Source: an uncultured Prevotellaceae bacterium (GTDB taxonomy: Bacteria > Bacteroidota > Bacteroidia > Bacteroidales > Bacteroidaceae). From it: a DNA stretch of 19,684 nt. Below, piece by piece: positions 1 to 5,691 of the stretch. Where the stretch lies: positions 1 through 19,684 of the forward strand of contig CAMJLI010000015.1 in the NCBI GenBank assembly GCA_946406585.1. Direction: 5' to 3'. Positions within the stretch are counted from its first letter, which is position 1, and each line of letters starts with the position of its first letter. The notes beneath the pieces are model-generated. The model was given only the letters and a program-made list of their open reading frames with translations. It made no database searches and was not told the origin of the DNA. A program made the translations under genes and the position numbers.

Positions 1-1
1 T

Positions 2-103
2 TTCCAACCCTACCAAATCGGCACTTTTGCCGATGGCATATATCATTTTGTTGTTGCCAAAGACAAACTTAAAGGACTTGTCGTGAAAGACAGATGGTGG
101 TGA
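2..103 (+). CDS. Unidentified protein, C-terminal fragment (5' end outside window)
   Basis: An open frame runs from the window edge to a TGA at 101-103 and gives 33 residues. The segment reads as a beta-rich C-terminus with a GIYHFVVAKDKLKGL stretch and ends in KDRWW. The reading is plausible because the stop lies just one base before the converging stop codon of the next gene, and neither of the other two + frames reads as a natural protein end. The family cannot be named from so short a piece. The GIY...KGLVVKD pattern vaguely recalls C-terminal beta-strand tails of secreted Bacteroidota proteins, but this is not enough for a call. Confidence 0.5.
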   Translation, partial: FQPYQIGTFADGIYHFVVAKDKLKGLVVKDRWW

Positions 104-104
104 T

Positions 105-698
105 TTATTTTATGTAATCTTCCATTTGCTTCTTCCAGTTGTAATCGTTGGTTTGGTCTATGAAATTGTCGATGAACCAGTCGTTCCGCTCATATTTCAT
201 GTCCAAAAGCACATTGATGGTGTTTCCTAAATTGTGAAGGTTAAACCCTACGGTGGCGTTTTTGTCGTCCTTCTTCATCACCTCTACGTCGGAAATCGAA
301 AGGTTGCCGAAGTCTTGACCCATTATCCAGTAGTCGCCATCAAAAAAGCCCAACTCGTCGGGATTGTTCATGTTGTCGTAATTGGTAACCTTCTCCACTA
401 TGTCATTCCAACTTTTTGTGCAATATTTCTCATCTGGTGATGGCACGTCTTGGTCGTTTAGGTCTGAGTCCTCGCCATAATTCTCAATGAATACATCCCG
501 ATAGATGTCATACACGCGGGCAACCAAATAATCTTCGCTGTTTCGGTCTTTTGTCGTGGTGGCTTTAGATTTAGTGGTGTTGGCTTCAGTGGTTTCTGAC
601 GACTCTTGTGGGGTAGATGGGGTAGATGCATTCTTACCACAACTTGCAAATAGCAGGGTGAGTGCAAAGAGAACAAATGCTTTTTTCATGATTTTCAT
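105..698 (-). CDS. DUF3828-like lipoprotein
   Basis: A 197-residue protein of unknown function. It has a short basic start, a hydrophobic segment and a lipobox ending FASC|G (Cys20, or Cys17 if the inner ATG at 689 is used), so it is probably cleaved by signal peptidase II and lipid-anchored. A Ser/Thr/Glu-rich tether (about residues 22-52) follows, then a compact C-terminal domain with a YLVARVYDIYRDVF helix and alternating strands ending in a WFIDNFID element. This layout resembles the DUF3828/NTF2-like group of periplasmic lipoproteins; that assignment is by pattern only. It converges on the unidentified gene at the left edge with a 1-base gap and is divergent from the UPF0145 gene. Confidence 0.75.
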   Translation of the reverse strand: MKIMKKAFVLFALTLLFASCGKNASTPSTPQESSETTEANTTKSKATTTKDRNSEDYLVARVYDIYRDVFIENYGEDSDLNDQDVPSPDEKYCTKSWNDIVEKVTNYDNMNNPDELGFFDGDYWIMGQDFGNLSISDVEVMKKDDKNATVGFNLHNLGNTINVLLDMKYERNDWFIDNFIDQTNDYNWKKQMEDYIK

Positions 699-715
699 CT
701 TTATATTTTTCGACG

Positions 716-745
716 CGAAATTATATAAAAAATTTTAAAAACAAG
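716..745 (-). promoter_or_regulatory. Possible promoter of the DUF3828-like lipoprotein gene
   Basis: Read on the minus strand, TAATTTCG (716-723) is one mismatch from the Bacteroidota -7 consensus TAnnTTTG, and a TTG (742-744) lies 18 bases upstream at the -33 position. It lies back to back with the promoter of the divergent UPF0145 gene. The mismatch keeps confidence low. Confidence 0.35.
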
Positions 746-766
746 TACGCTTATATTTTTTTTGCC

Positions 767-774
767 TATTTTTG
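767..774 (+). promoter_or_regulatory. -7 promoter element of the UPF0145 gene
   Basis: TATTTTTG matches TAnnTTTG exactly. It ends 30 bases before the ATG at 805. It also overlaps an in-frame TTG at 772, which argues that the TTG is not the translation start. No clear -33 TTTG is visible at the usual spacing. Confidence 0.6.
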
Positions 775-804
775 TACATTATTAATTATTCAACACCTAT
801 TGCT

Positions 805-1128
805 ATGTTATTAACAACAACACCCAACATCGAAGGCAAGACCATCATGACGTATATCGGAGTGGTCACAGGCGAAACAATTATTGGAGCTAACTTTTTC
901 AAGGACTTCAAGGCTTCATTGACTGATGTTTTCGGAGGACGTAGTGGAGCATACGAGCGAACTTTGCGGGAAGCCAAAGACTCCGCCATGAAAGAAATGG
1001 AGGAAAGGGCTGCCAGAATGGGAGCCAATGCCGTCATAGGAATTGACCTGGATTATGAAACCCTGGGGAATGGTGGCTCCATGATGATGGTGTCATGCAG
1101 TGGCACTGCCGTTGTTGTGGCACCATGA
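805..1128 (+). CDS. UPF0145 / YbjQ family protein
   Basis: A 107-residue cytosolic protein of the YbjQ (UPF0145) family, sometimes annotated as a heavy-metal-binding domain; its molecular role is not established. The family pattern is complete: an N-terminal LLTTTPNIEGK strand, the YIGVVTGETIIGANFF core, a long helix (about 47-72) with many charged residues, then ANAVIGIDLDYE and a C-terminal GTAVVV strand. Length is normal for the family. The ATG at 805 is preferred over an in-frame TTG at 772 because the TTG lies inside the -7 box and the extra 11 residues are not family-like. It stands alone, divergent from the lipoprotein gene and convergent with the histidine phosphatase. Confidence 0.92.
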   Translation: MLLTTTPNIEGKTIMTYIGVVTGETIIGANFFKDFKASLTDVFGGRSGAYERTLREAKDSAMKEMEERAARMGANAVIGIDLDYETLGNGGSMMMVSCSGTAVVVAP

Positions 1129-1157
1129 TTCATAATGCTGTTGTCCGCACTTGAGAG

Positions 1158-1190
1158 AAAAGCTCACTCCTTGTAGGAGTTGAGCTTTTT
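1158..1190 (+). terminator. Intrinsic terminator overlapping the 3' end of the phosphatase gene
   Basis: AAAAGCTCACTCC (1158-1170) pairs with GGAGTTGAGCTTTT (1176-1189) around a TTGTA loop. There is a single one-base bulge, and a run of five T (1186-1190) closes the stem. The arms are A/T-rich at the base, so the hairpin could work in both directions. It also covers the last codons of the opposite-strand phosphatase, whose stop is at 1164-1166. Confidence 0.7.
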
Positions 1191-2450
1191 CATATAATAT
1201 GACTTGAAATCCTCCCATTTGTAGTAGGGGCCTGAATAGGGCGTCAGTGGCAGGCGTGCCTCGTTCTCGTTGAGGAGCACCTTCATGAGGATGGGGCCGG
1301 ATTTCTTTTTGGGGTGATAGAATATCATCTGTACATTGCAGGCCATGGGGAAGATCTTGTAGCAGTTCCAACCTTCGTCATCGAGTTGCTCCAAGTCTGT
1401 GATGGCCTTGCCGAAATCATCCAATTCAAGCAGGCAGACTAATGGCATCACACACACCTCATGGCCATAGCGAAGGGTGGCGCCGGGATGAGACATTTTC
1501 AGGCAACTGTCGGCTTCCTCTATCATTACACGCAACAAGTTGCGCTGTGAGTAGGGTGATACGCCACCGTTGAGGGGGCATGGCCCAAAATGAATGTACC
1601 ACCATGCGTTGGTTTGCAGCCAGAGGTCATACAGTTCGTCCTCGTTGAAGATGTCGTATAGCGTCATGTCATGACGAAGTTCGGTGCTTTGAAGATTGGA
1701 GGCCATCTTGAAAAGATGGTAGGCTAGGTCTTGGGCGTTTATCTCGCTCTTCCAGTAGTTGCTGTCGCTGAATAGCGAGGTCATCAGACGGTCGTTGTGC
1801 TGGTGGCGGAGGCAAAAGTCGTCGTATTTCTTCCTTACGTCTTCGGGCATTTTCTTCTTGTCGAGTACAGTGTCAGAGAAATTCATGTACCACATGTCGT
1901 GCTCGCTGGCATCATGGGTGATTTCCAGTTTGGGATTGTGGCGAAGCAAGGCATGAAGGGCGTTTTCCATTGACAATATGCAGCGTATGACAACCGTACT
2001 CTTGGCATCAATGTGTGTCTTGCCCTTGAACACTTTTGGGAAACGCTCATACATGCGGCTGCCTATACCTTGATGCTGCAAGGCTCCCAATGGCGTCAGT
2101 TCGCCATGACGCTTGTACGCGTCGTCGCGAATGAGTGTAACCCTGCGAAGCACGTCTTTGCCCAAATTTGTCAATATGTTGAGTGAATCGGCTCGTAGAA
2201 GCGCCTTGTATGCCAAGTCGTAGTCACTGTTATTGATAAGGTGCCGCGAACCATGACGGCCATAATGGCTGATGTAATATGGGACGTAACCCTTGGGTGA
2301 AGGGGTAAGGGTGGTCTGGGTGGGGCCTGGGTATGCATGGTAATTGCTGCCGGAACGGAAGATGTTTTCCTTGATTTCCTGACGTGCTACCTGTGCAAAT
2401 GCAGATATTGTTATGAATGCTGCCAATAATGCAAAAAACGTTTTTCTCAT
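1164..2450 (-). CDS. Secreted histidine-type phosphatase (HAP/MINPP-like)
   Basis: A 428-residue member of the histidine acid phosphatase branch, whose characterised members hydrolyse phosphomonoesters such as inositol phosphates outside the cytoplasm. A signal peptide (residues 1-19, cleavage after AFA) is followed by the catalytic motif YGRHGSR, with the nucleophile predicted as His66 and phosphate-binding Arg65 and Arg69. The second catalytic element near residue 330 reads RYGHE, so the usual HD proton-donor pair is HE, closer to the HAE of MINPP enzymes. RHGxRxP lacks the final Pro. Length fits Bacteroidota MINPP-like proteins, but phytate as the substrate is an inference. Single gene with its own -7 box, divergent from TraB/GumN. 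Confidence 0.88.
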   Translation of the reverse strand: MRKTFFALLAAFITISAFAQVARQEIKENIFRSGSNYHAYPGPTQTTLTPSPKGYVPYYISHYGRHGSRHLINNSDYDLAYKALLRADSLNILTNLGKDVLRRVTLIRDDAYKRHGELTPLGALQHQGIGSRMYERFPKVFKGKTHIDAKSTVVIRCILSMENALHALLRHNPKLEITHDASEHDMWYMNFSDTVLDKKKMPEDVRKKYDDFCLRHQHNDRLMTSLFSDSNYWKSEINAQDLAYHLFKMASNLQSTELRHDMTLYDIFNEDELYDLWLQTNAWWYIHFGPCPLNGGVSPYSQRNLLRVMIEEADSCLKMSHPGATLRYGHEVCVMPLVCLLELDDFGKAITDLEQLDDEGWNCYKIFPMACNVQMIFYHPKKKSGPILMKVLLNENEARLPLTPYSGPYYKWEDFKSYYMKKLNSYKE

Positions 2451-2469
2451 GGCTTTGTGTTTTTGTTTG

Positions 2470-2477
2470 CAAAGGTA
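2470..2477 (-). promoter_or_regulatory. -7 promoter element of the histidine phosphatase gene
   Basis: On the minus strand TACCTTTG, followed by CA, is a perfect TAnnTTTG box. It lies 19 bases upstream of the ATG, so the untranslated leader would be only about a dozen bases. Confidence 0.65.
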
Positions 2478-2630
2478 ACGATATTTTTCTTTTTCCTATT
2501 ATCTCTGTTGCCAAATTCGCTTGAGTGTTTTGGGGGACTTTGCCAGATCCATATTCTCTGATTGGCATGTTTTATTGCTCCTTTATTCTTTTTTAACTCT
2601 AATGAAAAGTGGGGAAAACTCTTTTTGTCA

Positions 2631-2638
2631 TACCTTTG
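2631..2638 (+). promoter_or_regulatory. -7 promoter element of the TraB/GumN-FMN unit
   Basis: TACCTTTG is a perfect TAnnTTTG box 48 bases before the ATG at 2687. Together with the identical box at 2470-2477 on the other strand it makes a back-to-back divergent promoter pair. Confidence 0.65.
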
Positions 2639-2686
2639 TCCATCGATTTTTAAACTTTTCTTTTGAATTATCATCATATTATTGTC

Positions 2687-3592
2687 ATGCGTAGATATAT
2701 AATCACACTTCTGGCCTTGGTTGCCTTCTCATTGACAATTCATGGCCAATTGCTTTACAAGATATCAGGCAATGGACTGAAAAAGCCTTCTTATTTGCTT
2801 GGTACCTATCATTTTGCATCATCATCTTTCACCGACTCCATTCCAGGCTTCCATAAAGCCATTGGCGAGGTGGAACAGGCGTGTGGGGAAATAGAGATGG
2901 ACTTGATGAAAAAGCCGGAGGTGCTTGTCAGGTTGCAGAAAGCCATGATGCTGCCTGATGGCGTTACGCTTGCATCCCTGCTAAAAAAAGAGGAGATGGA
3001 TGCCCTGAATGCGTCTCTAAAGAATTTGTTGGGGGCAGACCTAACCAATCCTATGGTTAATGCCCAGATGGGAAAGATGAATCCTGCTGGCATCAATTTG
3101 CAGTTGATTTCACTAATGTATCTGAAACACAACCCTTCATTCAACATGGATGATGGCATTGACTCTCATGTGCAAAACCTCGCAAAAAAAAGCAAGAAAC
3201 CAGTCTTGTCCCTCGAAACTGTAGATGAGCAAATTAATGTGCTTTTTGGAATGCAGAGTGTCGAGAGGCAAAAGGTGCAACTGATGTGTCTGGTCAATAA
3301 CCAAGAGTACATGATGAACTTGACAGACCAAATAGTTGATGCTTATTATTCCCAAGACTTGAACAAGATTGATGAATTGGAAGACATCAAAACCAATGAC
3401 CAATGCGATCCTACTGATGAAGAGAATGAAGCTCTTGTATATGGTAGGAATGCTAATTGGATGACCAAAATCCCCGACATTATGAAATCCAAGCCTACTT
3501 TCTTCGCAGTTGGAGCTCTTCATCTCATCGGAGAAAAGGGGTTGATTTCCCTCTTAAGCAAGGCAGGATACAAGGTTGAACCATGTAAATGA
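2687..3592 (+). CDS. TraB/GumN family protein (putative metalloprotease-like)
   Basis: A 301-residue secreted protein of the TraB/GumN (Tiki-related) family. Some members are proposed metal-dependent proteases; the bacterial role is unknown. After a signal peptide (residues 1-20) come the family marks: SYLLGTYHFAS with the GTxH motif (His42), an Ile-Glu-Met-Asp strand near 69-72, GIDSHVQNLAKKSKKPVLSLET (about 157-178), the RNANWM helix (254-259), and the C-terminal FFAVGALHLIGEKGL motif with GxxH (His279). All expected motifs are intact and length is typical. The ATG at 2687 is used rather than an in-frame TTG at 2663, because the signal peptide starts cleanly at MRRY. Followed after 24 bases by the FMN-binding gene. 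Confidence 0.92.
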   Translation: MRRYIITLLALVAFSLTIHGQLLYKISGNGLKKPSYLLGTYHFASSSFTDSIPGFHKAIGEVEQACGEIEMDLMKKPEVLVRLQKAMMLPDGVTLASLLKKEEMDALNASLKNLLGADLTNPMVNAQMGKMNPAGINLQLISLMYLKHNPSFNMDDGIDSHVQNLAKKSKKPVLSLETVDEQINVLFGMQSVERQKVQLMCLVNNQEYMMNLTDQIVDAYYSQDLNKIDELEDIKTNDQCDPTDEENEALVYGRNANWMTKIPDIMKSKPTFFAVGALHLIGEKGLISLLSKAGYKVEPCK

Positions 3593-3616
3593 TATCATAC
3601 AAATACTCAATATAAA

Positions 3617-4018
3617 ATGAAAAGAATTAGTTCGTTAGGTTATACATCAATGGCATTGTTGGCTGCATTCCTGCTTTCAAGTGCCATGCCTGGTGACCAG
3701 GCCATTACCAAGGAAGGAAAAACCGTTGTGGTAAACACCACTACCATTGCAGGCGATATAAAAGGATATAATGGTGCCACGCCATTGAAAATCTATATCT
3801 CTAATAACAAGGTGGAGAAAATAGAAGCTCTCCCAAACGAAGAGACACCAAAATATTTCTTCAAGGTGAAAAAGGCCATGCTCGATAAATGGAACGGGTT
3901 GAATGTGAACAAGGCTGTCAAGCAAAATGTGGATGGCGTCACAGGATGCACTTATTCATCGGATGCTGTGAAAAAGACAGTGGCAAGAGGATTGGAATAT
4001 TATAAAAAGCATAAATGA
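3617..4018 (+). CDS. Small secreted FMN-binding domain protein
   Basis: A 133-residue protein with an N-terminal signal or anchor segment (hydrophobic residues 11-24) and an FMN-binding domain of the RnfG/NqrC type (Pfam FMN_bind). The diagnostic motif VDGVTGCTYSSDAV (105-118) corresponds to the D-x-x-S-G-A-T flavinylation motif. In RnfG/NqrC-type proteins ApbE attaches FMN to the final Thr, here Thr112. A Cys stands where Ala is usual. The preceding GDIKGYNG...LKIYISNNKVEKIE strands also fit the domain. It probably serves as an extracytoplasmic one- or two-electron carrier; partner unknown. Only 24 bases separate it from TraB/GumN and no promoter is seen between them, so they are probably cotranscribed. 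Confidence 0.85.
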   Translation: MKRISSLGYTSMALLAAFLLSSAMPGDQAITKEGKTVVVNTTTIAGDIKGYNGATPLKIYISNNKVEKIEALPNEETPKYFFKVKKAMLDKWNGLNVNKAVKQNVDGVTGCTYSSDAVKKTVARGLEYYKKHK

Positions 4019-4025
4019 TGTGAAG

Positions 4026-4057
4026 CAAGGGCAGTCGTTCAATAATGACTGCCCTTG
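4026..4057 (+). terminator. Intrinsic terminator after the FMN-binding gene
   Basis: CAAGGGCAGTC (4026-4036) pairs perfectly over 11 bp with GACTGCCCTTG (4047-4057) across a 10-base loop. The + strand downstream is T-rich (TTGCTTATTTGTGTTTTG). It sits between two convergent genes, 7 bases after one stop and 4 bases from the other, so it may serve both. Confidence 0.8.
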
Positions 4058-4061
4058 TTGC

Positions 4062-4682
4062 TTATTTGTGTTTTGTCTTGTCTATGAAATCGTAGCCCTT
4101 GAATTGAGAAGAGGGGAATTGGAATGTTTCATCACTGATGTTGCCGCTTTGGAATTTGCTAATATTTACCGTTGTCCAAAACCACAACACCTTTATTTTC
4201 AGATATTTGGGAGCTTTGGTCTTCTTGTCGATAATGGCTTTAAGGTGCTTGATGCCTTTTACGTCTTTATTGGCATCAAGGGTTACCTCGTATGTGCCGT
4301 TTTTCTCTGTGTATGAGTACTTGTAATCGTCGGCATTGAAGGAGAACTTGCTCATGTATTTGTCTTTTGCTTCACCTGCCTTGTATAATGTCACAGTCTT
4401 CTTTTTCTTGTCCACCCAATATTCTTTCTCGCCATTGTTCCATCTGAGATAGCGCGATTCCACGAATTTGCTTTTCTTGCCTTTATACCATATGGTGCCT
4501 TCTACATTCATTATGCCGATTATGCTGACGCTATAATGAAGAGTGGAGCCTTGAGGCCCAAACACCATGTTGTAGGTGTGGTCGAACAACTTTCGCGCTT
4601 CATTGGCACTCGTGTTTTCTTTGCTGCTTACATTGCCAACCACGAGAATCAATAGTAATGTGAAGAATATCTTTTTAATCAT
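4062..4682 (-). CDS. LolA-like outer-membrane lipoprotein carrier fold protein
   Basis: A 206-residue protein with a signal peptide (residues 1-20, KK then LLLILVV), predicted periplasmic. The mature part follows the LolA-like plan seen in Bacteroidota: an initial helix (NEARKLFDHTYNMV), paired strands with an EGTIWYKGKKSKFVES stretch, then EKEYWVDKKKKTVTLYK, where LolA proteins carry the 'wrote in/typed as' dG...W.Y strand, a DANKDVKGIKHLKAII segment and a final FQFPSSQFKGYDFIDK. LolA-type folds bind lipid tails and ferry lipoproteins. This divergent copy may instead be a related lipid-binding protein, since the similarity is structural in style rather than close. Single gene, divergent from the sigma factor. 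Confidence 0.7.
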   Translation of the reverse strand: MIKKIFFTLLLILVVGNVSSKENTSANEARKLFDHTYNMVFGPQGSTLHYSVSIIGIMNVEGTIWYKGKKSKFVESRYLRWNNGEKEYWVDKKKKTVTLYKAGEAKDKYMSKFSFNADDYKYSYTEKNGTYEVTLDANKDVKGIKHLKAIIDKKTKAPKYLKIKVLWFWTTVNISKFQSGNISDETFQFPSSQFKGYDFIDKTKHK

Positions 4683-4709
4683 TTATTCCTATAGGTCTTG
4701 TTCAGGCTG

Positions 4710-4717
4710 CAAAATTA
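4710..4717 (-). promoter_or_regulatory. -7 promoter element of the LolA-like gene
   Basis: On the minus strand TAATTTTG, followed by CA, matches TAnnTTTG exactly. It lies 27 bases upstream of the ATG. Confidence 0.6.
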
Positions 4718-4874
4718 ATAATAATTGATGAATAATGGAAACCTTTTTGGTGTTCATTATTTTCCAATGACATAATTAGGTCATGTGCTCGATATTGGAT
4801 GAACTATTTGATTGCATATGTGTCCTGTTGCTATTTTTTTGTTTGTAAATGACCAATATTATTTCAAGATTATG

Positions 4875-4882
4875 TATCTTTG
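4875..4882 (+). promoter_or_regulatory. -7 promoter element of the sigma factor gene
   Basis: TATCTTTG followed by CA matches TAnnTTTG exactly and is the commonest form of this box. It lies 83 bases upstream of the ATG at 4966, leaving a leader of roughly 75 bases. It also lies inside the longer in-frame reading that begins at 4849, which argues against that upstream start. Confidence 0.65.
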
Positions 4883-4965
4883 CAAAGAAACAAGGTGATG
4901 AAGTATGTTGGCTGTATTTTGAGTACAATCCATATTATAAAGATGTAATAATTCTTAGCATTATT

Positions 4966-5658
4966 ATGGCATACATTGAAGATGTTCAAAAAAACGCAAT
5001 CCTTTCTGATGAACAGGAGAGAGAACTTGCAAACCGTATAAAAGATGGAGATAGAAAGGCTGTTGATGAATTGGTCAAGCACAATCTCCGTTTTGTCCTT
5101 TCTTTGGCAAGCCAATATACAGGGCAAGGGGTGGATTACGATGATCTTGTAAGTGAGGGAAATATCGGACTGTTGAAAGCTGCCGGTAGATTCAGTCCTT
5201 ATCCTGGAAAGAGATTCGTTAAGTTTGCTGCCCCCATTATTAGGGATGTTATGGAGAAATATATCCAGCAACACTCTGGACTTTACAAGATACCCCCAAA
5301 AGAAAGCAACGCCGCAGAAAAGAAAAGGAGTCAGCCTCTCTCTGTGGATGCGCCTATACCTGCTGGCAGCAACAACAACTTCAGCCTGCTCAATCTGTTG
5401 GAAAACACCGATGCGCCTTTTGCTGACCAGGCATTTGTGAAAAACGACATGAATGAATACCTCTTTTCGTTGTTTCAAATGCTCGACAAACGAGAACTCC
5501 AAGTCATGACTTTCATCTATGGCATAGGACAAGATAGACATACCATGGCCGAGGTGGGTGCTCTAATGGGCTTGAAGAGGGAACGTGTGCGCCAAATAAG
5601 AGACAAGGCCCTGCGCAAATTGCGCAAGGCCCATCGTCAATTGGATATGATCAGGTGA
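4966..5658 (+). CDS. Compact sigma-70 family RNA polymerase sigma factor lacking sigma-3
   Basis: A 230-residue sigma factor resembling Bacteroidota RpoD but shortened. Region 1.2/2 is present (about 14-105: LSDEQERELANRIKDGD, LRFVLSLASQY, DDLVSEGNIGLLKAAGRF). Region 3.2 is present (about 126-160, SVDAP...LLNLLEN). Region 4 is present (about 164-222, with MAEVGALMGLKRERVRQIRDKALRKLRK as the -35-binding helix-turn-helix). Between them the roughly 50-residue sigma-3 helical domain of RpoD is replaced by a short KIPPKESNAAEKKRSQP bridge. The aromatic pair of region 2.3 (YAVWWIR in RpoD) reads FAAPIIR (87-93), so promoter melting and -10 choice should differ. The start at 4966 removes 39 non-family residues. 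Convergent with the GH2 gene. Confidence 0.88.
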   Translation: MAYIEDVQKNAILSDEQERELANRIKDGDRKAVDELVKHNLRFVLSLASQYTGQGVDYDDLVSEGNIGLLKAAGRFSPYPGKRFVKFAAPIIRDVMEKYIQQHSGLYKIPPKESNAAEKKRSQPLSVDAPIPAGSNNNFSLLNLLENTDAPFADQAFVKNDMNEYLFSLFQMLDKRELQVMTFIYGIGQDRHTMAEVGALMGLKRERVRQIRDKALRKLRKAHRQLDMIR

Positions 5659-5691
5659 GTGGCAGTCGTCAAGGAGCCACACTTTTCATTT
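5659..5691 (+). terminator. Possible weak terminator after the sigma factor gene
   Basis: GTGGC (5659-5663) can pair with GCCAC (5676-5680) over a 12-base loop, followed by ACTTTTCATTTT. The stem is short (5 bp) but the T-rich tail on the + strand is good. It overlaps the stop codon region of the GH2 gene on the other strand. Confidence 0.35.

Noticed and set aside
4849..4965. A 39-residue N-terminal extension of the sigma factor
   Set aside because: The -7 box at 4875-4882 lies inside it, and the sigma family similarity starts only after the ATG at 4966.
4870..5541. A 223-codon open frame on the minus strand
   Set aside because: Antisense to the sigma factor, whose conserved regions are intact; the reverse reading has no recognisable domain.
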